Shown piece by piece: positions 53,837 through 63,268 of a stretch of DNA of 64,000 nt; position 1 is the first letter of the stretch; each line of letters begins with the position of its first letter. The notes beneath the pieces were generated by a model that saw only the letters and a program-made list of their open reading frames with translations, was not told where the DNA came from and did no database searches. The stretch comes from Roseinatronobacter thiooxidans (GTDB taxonomy: Bacteria; Pseudomonadota; Alphaproteobacteria; Rhodobacterales; Rhodobacteraceae), in NCBI RefSeq assembly GCF_001870675.1, contig NZ_MEHT01000009.1:1-64000 (forward strand), written 5' to 3'. Both the position numbers and the translations under genes were made by a program.

Positions 53837-54553
53837 ATGCGGCTGGCCAATCGCTTCGGGGTTTTCTTTTCGGCGATGCTTGGTTTGGTAACCCCTGCCG
53901 TTGCGCAACATAGCCCTGTGCTGGTTGAATTGTTCACATCCCAAGGCTGCGCTGCCTGTCCGCCTGCAGATAAGATTCTGGACACGCTTGCAGATCGGGA
54001 AGATGTGATCGCGCTGGCGCTGCATGTCGATTACTGGGATTATATCGGCTGGACCGACAGTTTCGGTCAGGCGAAATTCAGCAAACGCCAGAAAGATTAC
54101 GCACGTTCCAAGGGGCGGGCCTCGGTCTATACGCCGCAGATGATTATCGGCGGCATAGACGAGGTGAAAGGCTCTGCGCAAGCGCAGGTGATGGGCGCGA
54201 TTGCCACGCATCTGTCAGTATCCGTCACGGACAGCGATGTACGGCTGACCCTGACAGGGCAGCCGGGCAGTCAGATCCAGATCGAGGCGGTGGCGGCAAA
54301 TGGGCTGTCTTATGCCGCAGAGGTGCAGCTTGTGCGCTATCGGGATTCGGAACTGGTTGAAATTCTGGGTGGCGAGAATGGCGGCAGGTCAGTTGTCTAC
54401 CGGAACATCGTCACCTCTTGGGATGTGATCGGCACATGGGACGGGGTGCGCCCGTTCCAGCATTCTGTGCAGGTGCAGGGTGATGATCCGGTCGTAGTGG
54501 TTATTCAGGAACAAGGCCAAGGCCCCGTGCTGGCAACAGCGCGGCGCAGGTAA
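53837..54553 (+). CDS. DUF1223 thioredoxin-fold secreted protein
   Basis: 238 residues. Signal peptide MRLANRFGVFFSAMLGLV with cleavage near AVAQ. ELFTSQGCAACPPADKILD gives a CxxC-like pair at the start of a thioredoxin-type fold, then HVDYWDYIGWTDSF, characteristic of DUF1223. A periplasmic redox role is likely but unproven. Confidence 0.85.
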   Translation: MRLANRFGVFFSAMLGLVTPAVAQHSPVLVELFTSQGCAACPPADKILDTLADREDVIALALHVDYWDYIGWTDSFGQAKFSKRQKDYARSKGRASVYTPQMIIGGIDEVKGSAQAQVMGAIATHLSVSVTDSDVRLTLTGQPGSQIQIEAVAANGLSYAAEVQLVRYRDSELVEILGGENGGRSVVYRNIVTSWDVIGTWDGVRPFQHSVQVQGDDPVVVVIQEQGQGPVLATARRR

Positions 54554-54635
54554 AATTTTCCAACGCAGGCGCATGACATGCGGCATTGGGTTGCTACATC
54601 TCTTTTAACGTATTTATAACAGGCAGGCACAGATC

Positions 54636-55109
54636 ATGGCGGTAACGCTGGTTGTGAACGGAACACGCAGAGAAACCGAATTCGCCCCTGAAACCCCGCT
54701 TCTATGGGTGTTGCGGGATGGATTCGGCCTGACAGGCACGAAATTCGGCTGCGGTGTGGCCGCCTGCGGGGCCTGCACTGTGCATATCAATGGCGAAGCT
54801 GTGCGCGCCTGCCAGATTGCATTGGGCGATGTCTGGGGCGATGTGACCACGATCGAAGGGCTGTCGACAGGCGACACACTTGCCCCCCTGCAACAGGCAT
54901 GGGTCCGCCATCAGGTCGCGCAATGCGGCTATTGCCAGTCAGGGCAGATCATGCAGGCGGCGCAATTGCTGGCGCAAACGCCCGCACCGACAGATGACGA
55001 GATTGACGCCGCAATGGCGGGCAATCTATGCCGCTGCGGCACATATTCGGCAATCCGCGCGGCCATACACGACGCCGCGCGCGCGCTTGACGGGCGGCGC
55101 GCAGGATGA
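54636..55109 (+). CDS. Molybdenum hydroxylase small (2Fe-2S) subunit, IorA-like
   Basis: 157 residues. Plant-type cluster motif GTKFGCGVAACGACTVHING and a second cluster CGYCQSGQIMQAA...GNLCRCGTY, the layout of isoquinoline 1-oxidoreductase alpha subunits. Transfers electrons from the Mo subunit to an acceptor. Overlaps the large subunit by 4 bp. Confidence 0.92.
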   Translation: MAVTLVVNGTRRETEFAPETPLLWVLRDGFGLTGTKFGCGVAACGACTVHINGEAVRACQIALGDVWGDVTTIEGLSTGDTLAPLQQAWVRHQVAQCGYCQSGQIMQAAQLLAQTPAPTDDEIDAAMAGNLCRCGTYSAIRAAIHDAARALDGRRAG

Positions 55110-57334
55110 GCCGCCTTGGCAAGATCACCCGCCGCACCCTGCTGGTAGGCGCTGTCGCTGTGGCTGGCGGGGCCGCTTTCGGTATCTACCAGATTCGCAA
55201 GCCGGTCACGAATCCGCTGCGCCCTGAACAGGGCGCCAGCCTGAACCCCTATGTCATCATTGACCAGCACGGCATCAGCATCATCGCGCCGCGCGCCGAA
55301 ATGGGGCAGGGGGTGCATACAACCCTTGCCGCACTTGTGGCAGAAGAACTGGATGCCGATTGGGAAAGCGTGCGTGTGCTGCATGGCCCGCCCGCTGCCG
55401 CCTATTTCAATGCCGCGCTGGCGCATGGGGCATTGCCTGTGCCGGGCTATGCGATGCAGGACTGGCAGCGCAGTGTCACCGAAGGGTTGGGCGCCGCGAC
55501 CAAGCTGCTGGGCTTGCAGGTCACAGGCGGGTCCACCTCGACCATAGATGGGTTTACGCGCATGCGCATGGCAGGCGCGTCCGCGCGCGAGGCATTGAAA
55601 GCGGTCGCGGCAGAGCGTTTGGGTGTGGAGATCGGCGCGCTGCGCACGGAATCCGGGCAGGTGATTGCGCCTGATGGCACCGAAATCGATTATCGTGATC
55701 TGGCCGAAGCAGCGGCCACGCGCCCTGTGCCGCAAGTGGCGCTGCGCAACCCTGATGACTGGAAGCTTTTGGGCCGCTCACTGCCACGCAGTGACATGCG
55801 CGCCAAGGTGACAGGGCAGGCGCAGTTTTCCACCGATATCAATTTGGACGGAATGAAGTTTGCGACAGTGCGCGTCTGCCCGTACTTGGGCGGCGGCATG
55901 GCGGGGTTTGACCCCGCGCCTGCGCTGGCACTGCCAGGGGTCGAGCAAGTGCTTGATCTGGGCGATGGTATCGCAGTTGTCGCAAGCAACACATGGGCCG
56001 CGATGCAGGGCGCAGAGGCTGTGCAGATCGACTGGACGCCATCGCCCTTGCCCGCAACCACCGATGAGATGTTGGACCAGATCGCGCGCGCCTTTGACAC
56101 GCGGCCCAATTCCACCATGCGCGATCAGGGCAGCCCCGATGATCTCGCAGCCCAGATAGAGGTTGAATACCGCGCCCCGTTCCTTGCCCATTCCACGATG
56201 GAGCCGATGGGCGCGACAGCGCTGCTGCAAGACGGGCATCTGACGCTATGGGTGGGCAATCAGGCCCCGAGAGAGCACGCGAAAGTTGCGGCTGACGCGG
56301 CTGGGATAGCTGTTGAAGATGTCACGCTGCATACAGTGTTTCTGGGGGGCGGCTTCGGGCGGCGGGTAGAGACGGATATCACCCGTCAGGCGGCGGCGCT
56401 GGCAGCCATGTTGCCGCAAACGCCAATCCGCCTGACATGGTCGCGCGAGGAAGACATGCGCCATGACTTCTATCGCCCTGCCGCCATTGCGCGGATGCGT
56501 GGCGCTGTGTCCGACGGGCGCGCTGTTCTGTTTGACGCAAAGATAGCCGCCCCTTCGGTCACGCGTGCGGCCATCGGTCGGATGATCGGACGAGAGATGG
56601 GCGGGCCGGACAAGGGCCATGTCGAGGGCGCGTTCGACCAGCCCTATGCAATTCCGAATTACCGTGTGGCAGGGCATCTGGCCGATCTGGATGTGCCCAT
56701 CGGGTTCTGGCGGGCCGTGGGCAATTCCTTCAACGGCTTTTTCCACGAGAGTTTCATTGACGAGCTGGCCCATGCGGCAGGGCGTGACCCGTTACAATTC
56801 CGGCTGGATCATGTCAGCGCGGAAAGCCCTGTGGCAGGTGGCGTGCTGGAGGCAGTGCGCGACCTGTCAGGCTGGGGGGCGCCTGTGCCCGAGGGTGTTG
56901 GGCGCGGGGTGGCGATGACATGGTCTTTCGGCACGCCGACCGCTGTTGTGATCGATCTGGAACGCGAGGGGGGCAAGATCCGCATCGCGCGCGCCTTTAT
57001 CGCCTGTGATCCGGGACTGGTGCTGGACCCTGCAATCGTGCGCGCACAGATGGAATCGGGGCTGATCTATGGCCTGTCCGCGGCCCTGATGGGCGAGATT
57101 ACCTTCACCGACGGGCGCGCGGATCAGGGCAATTTCCCCGAATATGACGCGCTGCGCATATTCAACACACCCCGCATCGAGGTGGCGATTGTACAGGACA
57201 ACCCGCATATGGGCGGGGTGGGGGAACCGGGCACACCGCCCGCCATGCCCGCGCTGGCCAATGCGCTGTTTGCGCTGACAGGGCAGCGGGTGCGCGAACT
57301 GCCCTTGATCAAGCATGCAGATTTTCTGGTCTAG
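55106..57334 (+). CDS. Molybdenum hydroxylase large subunit, IorB-like
   Basis: 742 residues. N-terminal twin-arginine-like signal (KITRRTLLVGAVAVAGG), then the aldehyde-oxidase domains: YVIIDQHGISIIAPRAEMGQG, AHSTMEPMGATALL, FLGGGFGRRVETD and the catalytic-Glu motif GVGEPGTPP. Probably oxidises an N-heterocycle or aldehyde outside the cytoplasm with electrons leaving through the small subunit. Substrate unknown. MoaD/MoaE in this window help supply its cofactor. No cytochrome subunit is adjacent. Confidence 0.9.
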   Translation: MSRLGKITRRTLLVGAVAVAGGAAFGIYQIRKPVTNPLRPEQGASLNPYVIIDQHGISIIAPRAEMGQGVHTTLAALVAEELDADWESVRVLHGPPAAAYFNAALAHGALPVPGYAMQDWQRSVTEGLGAATKLLGLQVTGGSTSTIDGFTRMRMAGASAREALKAVAAERLGVEIGALRTESGQVIAPDGTEIDYRDLAEAAATRPVPQVALRNPDDWKLLGRSLPRSDMRAKVTGQAQFSTDINLDGMKFATVRVCPYLGGGMAGFDPAPALALPGVEQVLDLGDGIAVVASNTWAAMQGAEAVQIDWTPSPLPATTDEMLDQIARAFDTRPNSTMRDQGSPDDLAAQIEVEYRAPFLAHSTMEPMGATALLQDGHLTLWVGNQAPREHAKVAADAAGIAVEDVTLHTVFLGGGFGRRVETDITRQAAALAAMLPQTPIRLTWSREEDMRHDFYRPAAIARMRGAVSDGRAVLFDAKIAAPSVTRAAIGRMIGREMGGPDKGHVEGAFDQPYAIPNYRVAGHLADLDVPIGFWRAVGNSFNGFFHESFIDELAHAAGRDPLQFRLDHVSAESPVAGGVLEAVRDLSGWGAPVPEGVGRGVAMTWSFGTPTAVVIDLEREGGKIRIARAFIACDPGLVLDPAIVRAQMESGLIYGLSAALMGEITFTDGRADQGNFPEYDALRIFNTPRIEVAIVQDNPHMGGVGEPGTPPAMPALANALFALTGQRVRELPLIKHADFLV

Positions 57335-57347
57335 GTGACATTGCATG

Positions 57348-58559
57348 TCAAAGTTTGGCGGGCAGCGCGGCATAGCCGCGAAAGCGGATACGCCCGCCAG
57401 ACACACGCCCGTCTTGGAAGCGGAAATTCGGAAAACGCGCCAGAAACCGTTCAACGGCGATACGCCCTTCCATCCGCGCAAGGGTTAGCCCCACGCAGAT
57501 ATGCGGCCCGCCCGCAAAGGCCAGATGGCGGTTGGGCTTGCGGGAAATATCGAAACGTTGCGGGTCGTCAAAAACCGCAGGGTCACGATTGGCGGCCCCG
57601 ATGCACAGATGCAGATTGGTGCCGCGCGCGATCTGGTGGCCGCCGATGATGACATCCTCGGTGGTTTCACGGTTGCCGAACTGGTTGGGCGAGAGGTAGC
57701 GCAAGCTTTCCTCGATTGTGGAATTCAGCAAGGCAGGGTCCGCTTGCAGCCGCGCCAGTTGGTCGGGGTGGTCATGCAGCAGGGCCAGCGTGTTGCCAAT
57801 CAGATTGGTGGTTGTCTCATGCCCTGCATTCAGAATGAAAATACAGTTTTGCAGCAATTCGCGCTCGGACAGTTGCGCGCCTTCAGAGGTGCCCATGATA
57901 AGGCGCGTCAGCACATCGGTTTCTGGGTCGCCGGGATATGCGCGCCGCCGTGCGACAAGATCCTTGAGATATGCCACAAACTCTTCAACCGCGCGGTTGC
58001 CGCGTGCCAGTTCGTCCTCACTCAACACAGGCTCCAGCGCGCCAAGTATCGCCAGCGACCAGTCGCGCAGCGGGCCGCGTTCGTCATGGGGGACATCCAG
58101 CAGATTGCCGATAATCTGGATCGGAATGGCCGAGGCGAAATCCTCGATCAGGTCAATCTGCGGGCGTGTCTGCATCCGGTCCAGCAGCGCATCTACCGCC
58201 GCAATCAAGCCCGGTTCCATCCGCGCAATCGCGCGCGGGGTCAGCGCCGAGGTCATGATCTTGCGCACGCGGGTGTGCAGGGGCGGGTCGTTGAAGACAA
58301 GCGACGTGGTGTGATGTTCATAGAGCGGCGCATCGCGGCCGAATTTCGGGGCGAATATTTCGGTTTTGTCCGAGGAATAGCGCGCTGTGTCGCGGTAGAT
58401 CGCATCCAGATCGGCATGGCGTGTCAGCAGCACAGACCCATCGGGCTGGCGCAGCACAGGATGCGCGGCGAGAAGTGCGGCATATATGGCAAACGGATCA
58501 TCACGAAACCCTGCGGGCGGGTTGGCAAGATCGAAATGGCCTGCGTCACTGGGTGTCAT
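57348..58559 (-). CDS. Cytochrome P450
   Basis: 403 residues. I-helix NAGHETTTNLIGN, K-helix EESLRYL (ExxR), and the heme loop FAGGPHICVGLTLARME with the Cys ligand. Soluble bacterial class I type. The substrate is unknown and no ferredoxin or reductase is nearby. Start ATG 58559 (MTPSDAGHF). Convergent with the IorB-like gene, divergent from lptF. Confidence 0.93.
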   Translation of the reverse strand: MTPSDAGHFDLANPPAGFRDDPFAIYAALLAAHPVLRQPDGSVLLTRHADLDAIYRDTARYSSDKTEIFAPKFGRDAPLYEHHTTSLVFNDPPLHTRVRKIMTSALTPRAIARMEPGLIAAVDALLDRMQTRPQIDLIEDFASAIPIQIIGNLLDVPHDERGPLRDWSLAILGALEPVLSEDELARGNRAVEEFVAYLKDLVARRRAYPGDPETDVLTRLIMGTSEGAQLSERELLQNCIFILNAGHETTTNLIGNTLALLHDHPDQLARLQADPALLNSTIEESLRYLSPNQFGNRETTEDVIIGGHQIARGTNLHLCIGAANRDPAVFDDPQRFDISRKPNRHLAFAGGPHICVGLTLARMEGRIAVERFLARFPNFRFQDGRVSGGRIRFRGYAALPAKL

Positions 58560-58699
58560 GGTTTTGCCCTCTCCTCGAACTCTTCCCTGCGCGCGCAGAC
58601 TGCGCAAGGATCGGCGGCGGGGCAAGTGCGCGTGGCGCTTTTCTTCTGTGGCCTGTGCCGATACTCTGACACGGTAGTGTAACAAAGGGTGCCGCAGGG

Positions 58700-59815
58700 G
58701 TGAGTCGGATCGACAGATATCTGTTGGCGCAGTTATTGGCTGTATTTGCCTTTTTCTCGCTGGTGCTGGTCTCGGTCTATTGGGTCAACCGTGCCGCACG
58801 GCTGTTTGATGCGCTGATCGGCGACGGGCAGAGTTTCTGGGTGTTTCTGGAATTATCCGCCCTGACGCTTCCCAATGTGATTCGCGTGGTGCTGCCGCTT
58901 TCGGCCTTTGCGGCGGCAGTGTATGTGGCCATTCGCATGTCACGCGACAATGAAATGGTCGTGCTGCAAGGCAGCGGCATGTCCTATCTGCGCATGCTGC
59001 GCCCTGTGGCGCTGTTCGGGGTGATTGTCGCCCTGATGCTGGCGCTGCTGATGCATGTGCTGATGCCCCTGTCGCGCGCACAACTGACCGAACGTCAGGT
59101 CGAGATTGCCGAAAACATCACCACGCGGTTTTTGCGCGCGGGCGAGTTTCTGGAACCTGCGGATGGAATTGTCGTCTTCCTGCGCAACGTCACGCCAGAG
59201 GGGAAACTGGAAGATGTGTTCCTCTCCGATGCGCGCAGCCCGGGCACGCGGGTGGAATATAATGCCGCATCGGCGCTGCTGGTGCCGGGGCCGCAAGGGC
59301 CTGTGCTGGTCATGCTGGACGGGGTGGCGCTGATCTATTCCGAGGGGTCAGAGCGGCTGACCACGATTGCGTTTGATGATCTGAGTTATGACGTGGGCGC
59401 GCTGATCGGCCCTGCGGGGCGCGGCCCTGATGTGCGCGAATTGCCAACGCGGCTGCTGCGCGATGCCGACAGCGCCACGCTTGCACCAATGGGCCTGACA
59501 CTGGCAGAGGTGCGGTTCGAATTGATGTCGCGCCACGCGCAACCGCTGCTGGCGGTTGTCACCTCGCTTATCGGGTTTGCGGCTGTGTTTCTGGGCCAGT
59601 TCAGCCGCCTTGGTGCATGGCGTCAGGTCTTGGCGGCGATTGTGGCGCTGGCGCTGATTCAGTTGGTGGGCAATGCCAGTTCCGGCCCGGCGCTGCGCGA
59701 TGCAGCCCGCGCGGGGCTGGCCTTTGTGCCTGTGGGGCTGGGGCTGGTGGTGATGGGTGCAATGGTGCTGTGGGTGTCCTGGCCACGCCGCATGCGGCAG
59801 CGGGGGCGCATATGA
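58700..59815 (+). CDS. lptF: LPS export permease LptF
   Basis: 371 residues. Three N-terminal helices and three C-terminal helices with a periplasmic jelly-roll between (EFLEPADGIVVFLRN). YLLAQLLAVFAFFSLVLVSVYW and FAAAVYVAIRMSRDNEMVVL are LptF-like. GTG start. Forms LptB2FG with LptG, which begins within the stop (ATGA). Confidence 0.93.
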   Translation: MSRIDRYLLAQLLAVFAFFSLVLVSVYWVNRAARLFDALIGDGQSFWVFLELSALTLPNVIRVVLPLSAFAAAVYVAIRMSRDNEMVVLQGSGMSYLRMLRPVALFGVIVALMLALLMHVLMPLSRAQLTERQVEIAENITTRFLRAGEFLEPADGIVVFLRNVTPEGKLEDVFLSDARSPGTRVEYNAASALLVPGPQGPVLVMLDGVALIYSEGSERLTTIAFDDLSYDVGALIGPAGRGPDVRELPTRLLRDADSATLAPMGLTLAEVRFELMSRHAQPLLAVVTSLIGFAAVFLGQFSRLGAWRQVLAAIVALALIQLVGNASSGPALRDAARAGLAFVPVGLGLVVMGAMVLWVSWPRRMRQRGRI

Positions 59816-60906
59816 TCCTTGAACGGTACCTGATGCGGCGGGTGGCAGGCAGTTTCCTGATGGTCTCGGGCATTTTTCTAAGCATGCTTCTGCTTTTGGA
59901 TATGGTCGAGCAGATGCGCAGGCTGGCAGGGCAATCTGTCAGTTTCGGGCAGGTCTTGCGCCTGTCCGCATTGAACCTGCCCGAAGGATTTTACGAGATT
60001 GCCCCATTGGTACTGATGTTGGCCGCAATGTGGGTGGGGCTGGGCTGGTCGCGCACGTCCGAGTTTGTTGTGATCCGCGCGACCGGCAAATCCGTGCCGC
60101 GTCTGGTTGTCGTGCCCGCTTTGGCGGTGCTGGTTGCAAGCATGGGCTTTGTGGCGGTGATGAACCCGCTTGTGGCGGGTGCATCGCGGGAATACAGCCG
60201 CGCGCTGGCCGTGATGCAAGACCAGCCCGGCACCGTGGCGACCATCAGCACACAAGGGCTATGGTTGCGTCAGGCCGATGCGCAGGGGCAGACTGTCATT
60301 CATGCCATGACCGCCGAAGCCACTGGCACGATTTTGCAAAACGCCACTTTCTTGGTGTTTCACGGCACAGACGGGGTTACCCGCCGCCTGCATGCAGAGC
60401 GCGCGGTCCTGCGCCCGGGCCTGTGGCAGCTTGACCGCGTCAAACTGTGGGATTTGTCGGCGCCCAACCCCGAACACGCCGCCGAATTCCGCGACAGGCT
60501 GGATGTGCCCACCGACCTGACGCCGGAACAGATCCGCGACAGCTTTGCACAGGTTCGCGCCATTCCACTGCAGCAATTGCCCGCGTTCATTGCGACGCTG
60601 GAACGCGCGGGTTTTTCGGCATTGGAACACCGGATGCGCCTGAATATGGAGCTGGCCTTGCCGGTTATGCTGACAGGGCTGATGCTGCTGGCGCTGGCAC
60701 TCAGCATTCACCACATGCGCGCTGGCAGTGCCGGTGTGCGCGCGCTGATCACGATTCTGGCTGGATTTGCGCTGTTCTTTCTGCGTAACTTTGCGCAAGT
60801 CCTTGGGGAAAGCGGACAGATTCCGGTGAGTCTGGCAGCATGGGGGCTGCCGGTTGCCACGCTGCTGATGGCAATCGGGGTTATGCTGAATCTGGAGGAA
60901 GGGTGA
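59812..60906 (+). CDS. lptG: LPS export permease LptG
   Basis: 364 residues, same fold as LptF: LERYLMRRVAGSFLMVSG, MWVGLGWSRTSEFVVIRATGKS and the C-terminal LALSIHHMRAGSAGVR. Extracts LPS from the inner membrane. Translationally coupled both to lptF and lptD. Confidence 0.93.
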   Translation: MILERYLMRRVAGSFLMVSGIFLSMLLLLDMVEQMRRLAGQSVSFGQVLRLSALNLPEGFYEIAPLVLMLAAMWVGLGWSRTSEFVVIRATGKSVPRLVVVPALAVLVASMGFVAVMNPLVAGASREYSRALAVMQDQPGTVATISTQGLWLRQADAQGQTVIHAMTAEATGTILQNATFLVFHGTDGVTRRLHAERAVLRPGLWQLDRVKLWDLSAPNPEHAAEFRDRLDVPTDLTPEQIRDSFAQVRAIPLQQLPAFIATLERAGFSALEHRMRLNMELALPVMLTGLMLLALALSIHHMRAGSAGVRALITILAGFALFFLRNFAQVLGESGQIPVSLAAWGLPVATLLMAIGVMLNLEEG

Positions 60907-63143
60907 TGCCCGAAAGGCATCCAACACAAGCAGTGTGCAGGCGTTTTGCGCCACGCATTTTGCATGCGCTATGTGCGGGGGTCATGCTGGGGGCAGTGGG
61001 CCTTGGGCCTTGGGCGCAGCCTGTCTTGGCGCAGACCAATGCGCAAGAGGCGCGATTCGCAACATTGGTCGCGGATGAGTTGCGCATTGACGGCGCTGAC
61101 AGGCTTGTTGCGCAAGGCAATGTCGAGGCGCTGTTTGGCACGACCCGCCTGCAAGCGCGGCGCGTGGTCTATAACCGGCGGGATGGCAGCTTGCAGATTG
61201 ACGGGCCCTTGGTGCTGAATGACGGGCGCGAGGTGATCATTCTGGCCGATCAGGCCGAGATGTCGGATGCCCTGCGGCGCGGCTTGATCCGCTCGGCGCG
61301 TGTGGTGTTTGACGAGCAGTTGCAAATTGCGGCCCATTCGGTGGAACGGCTGGACGGGCGTTTTACCGAAATGAACAATGTCATCGCGTCCAGCTGCGAG
61401 ATTTGCGCGCAGCGGCGCACCCCGCTTTGGGAAATTCGCGCCCGCCGCGTGGTGCATGACGAGATGGAACAACAGGTCTATTTTGAAAATGCGCAATTCC
61501 GCATGTTTGGCCTGCCTTTGGCCTATATTCCGCGCTTGCGCGTGCCTGACCCCAGATTGCAGCGCGCCAGCGGCTTTCTCAGCCCACGGTTTTCTATTGA
61601 TACCGGGCATGGGGTCGGGCTGCGCACGCCGTATTTTCTTGTGTTGTCGCAAGACAGGGATCTGACCCTCACCCCCTTTCTGGGGTCCAAAGGGACGCAA
61701 GCGCTTGAGTTTCGCTACCGGCAGGCTTTCGCGTCAGGGCGGCTAGAGTTTGGTGGTCTTGTCGCGCGCGATTCGATCAGGCCCGGCACGACACGGGGTT
61801 TTGGCTATGCCGAAGGTGAATTCGCGCTTGGGCGCGGGTATACGTTTAGCTTCAACCTGATCCAGCCCACAGATAAACGTGTGTTGGACGATTACGATCG
61901 CGGCGCGGCGCGGCTGACAAGTGATATCACCTTGCAGCAGGTGCGCCGCGACGCGCGCATGCGTGTGCAACTGTTGCAGTTCCGGTCCATGCGGTTGAAT
62001 GACGCGAATGCCACCCTGCCCAATCAGGTCGGGCAGGCCGTGCTGGAGCGGCGCATGGATGTGCCGGGCTTGGGCGGCGTGGCAGGCTTCCGGCTGGAAG
62101 CGCATGTGCACCAGCGCAGGCAGGCTTTGGGTGCGGCGGCACTGCCTGCCGCGACCCCGTCCATGACAACCGGCGCGCGCCCGCGCCGCATCGGCCGGCT
62201 TAGCCTTGATCTGGACTGGCGGCGCGACACAGTTCTGCCATGGGGGGTGCTGGGGGCCGTGGGGGGACAAGTCGGGCTGGACCAGTTCAGCCTGTCGGAT
62301 ACGGGCGGTGCATTTCCCAACTCTGCCACGCGGATCACGCCCAACCTGATGGCAGAGTTGCGCTGGCCGCTGGTGCGCAGCGGGGCAAATGCTGTCACAC
62401 ATGTGATCGAACCTGTCGCGCAGGTGATCTGGGGGCGCGACCGTCTGGACAGCCTGCCGCATGAGGGCAACCGCATGCCCGAACTGGATGAGGGCAATCT
62501 GTTCAGCTATGACCGTTTCGCCAGCCGTGACAGTCGGGAGGGCGGCTTGCGGGCCAATCTTGGAATCAGCTGGACGCGCCGCGACGCGGACGGATGGTCC
62601 AGTACATTGACGCTGGGGCGCATCTGGCGGCAGCGCGATCCGGGGCAATTCGCCTCTGCAACGCCGCTGTCAGGGGCGCAGTCCGACTGGTTTATTGCAG
62701 GCAGCATCGACACTCTGATCGGGCTGCAACTGAGCAACCGTTCGGTTTTCACCTCGGATTTCCGGCTGCAACGCACGGCATTGGAGCTGGATTGGACAAG
62801 TGAAAACTATACGATTTCAACAAGCTATATGCGGATCATCGATAACCCGTTTGAAGGGCGCTTGCGTTCAGCCTCTGAATGGAGCTTTGACGGCACCCGC
62901 GATATAGATGATTTCTGGACCGCGCGGGTGGGCTGGCGCTATGATATTGCCCGCAACCGCGCCGCGCGTGCAATGGTCGGTTTGGGGTATGAAAACGAGT
63001 GTCTGCGTATGGCGATCGGGATCGAGCGGCAATTCGCGTCTGCCACCTCTGTGGATGATCGGACAAGTCTGGGGTTGAGTGTGGATATTCTGGGGCTTGG
63101 CGGCAATCCGTCCCGGGCGCGCAGCAGGTGCAATGACATCTGA
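60906..63143 (+). CDS. lptD: LPS-assembly protein LptD
   Basis: 745 residues. Signal peptide cut near VLAQ, N-terminal OstA jelly-roll (LVADELRIDG...), cysteine pair CEIC near residue 161, then a long beta-barrel ending in RSRCNDI with a further late cysteine (ENECLRM). These cysteines likely form the inter-domain disulfides needed for LPS insertion. TGATG overlap with lptG. Confidence 0.92.
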   Translation: MPERHPTQAVCRRFAPRILHALCAGVMLGAVGLGPWAQPVLAQTNAQEARFATLVADELRIDGADRLVAQGNVEALFGTTRLQARRVVYNRRDGSLQIDGPLVLNDGREVIILADQAEMSDALRRGLIRSARVVFDEQLQIAAHSVERLDGRFTEMNNVIASSCEICAQRRTPLWEIRARRVVHDEMEQQVYFENAQFRMFGLPLAYIPRLRVPDPRLQRASGFLSPRFSIDTGHGVGLRTPYFLVLSQDRDLTLTPFLGSKGTQALEFRYRQAFASGRLEFGGLVARDSIRPGTTRGFGYAEGEFALGRGYTFSFNLIQPTDKRVLDDYDRGAARLTSDITLQQVRRDARMRVQLLQFRSMRLNDANATLPNQVGQAVLERRMDVPGLGGVAGFRLEAHVHQRRQALGAAALPAATPSMTTGARPRRIGRLSLDLDWRRDTVLPWGVLGAVGGQVGLDQFSLSDTGGAFPNSATRITPNLMAELRWPLVRSGANAVTHVIEPVAQVIWGRDRLDSLPHEGNRMPELDEGNLFSYDRFASRDSREGGLRANLGISWTRRDADGWSSTLTLGRIWRQRDPGQFASATPLSGAQSDWFIAGSIDTLIGLQLSNRSVFTSDFRLQRTALELDWTSENYTISTSYMRIIDNPFEGRLRSASEWSFDGTRDIDDFWTARVGWRYDIARNRAARAMVGLGYENECLRMAIGIERQFASATSVDDRTSLGLSVDILGLGGNPSRARSRCNDI

Positions 63144-63268
63144 CATGGGCTGCGCGCGTGCCGCGACGGGGCCTGTGCAAGATGCAAGTATGATGACAAT
63201 GCCCGCAAAAGCGTGTAACCCGCACTAAGCAAGATTTAATTGGCTATGGCAAGAAACGGACGGATCTG

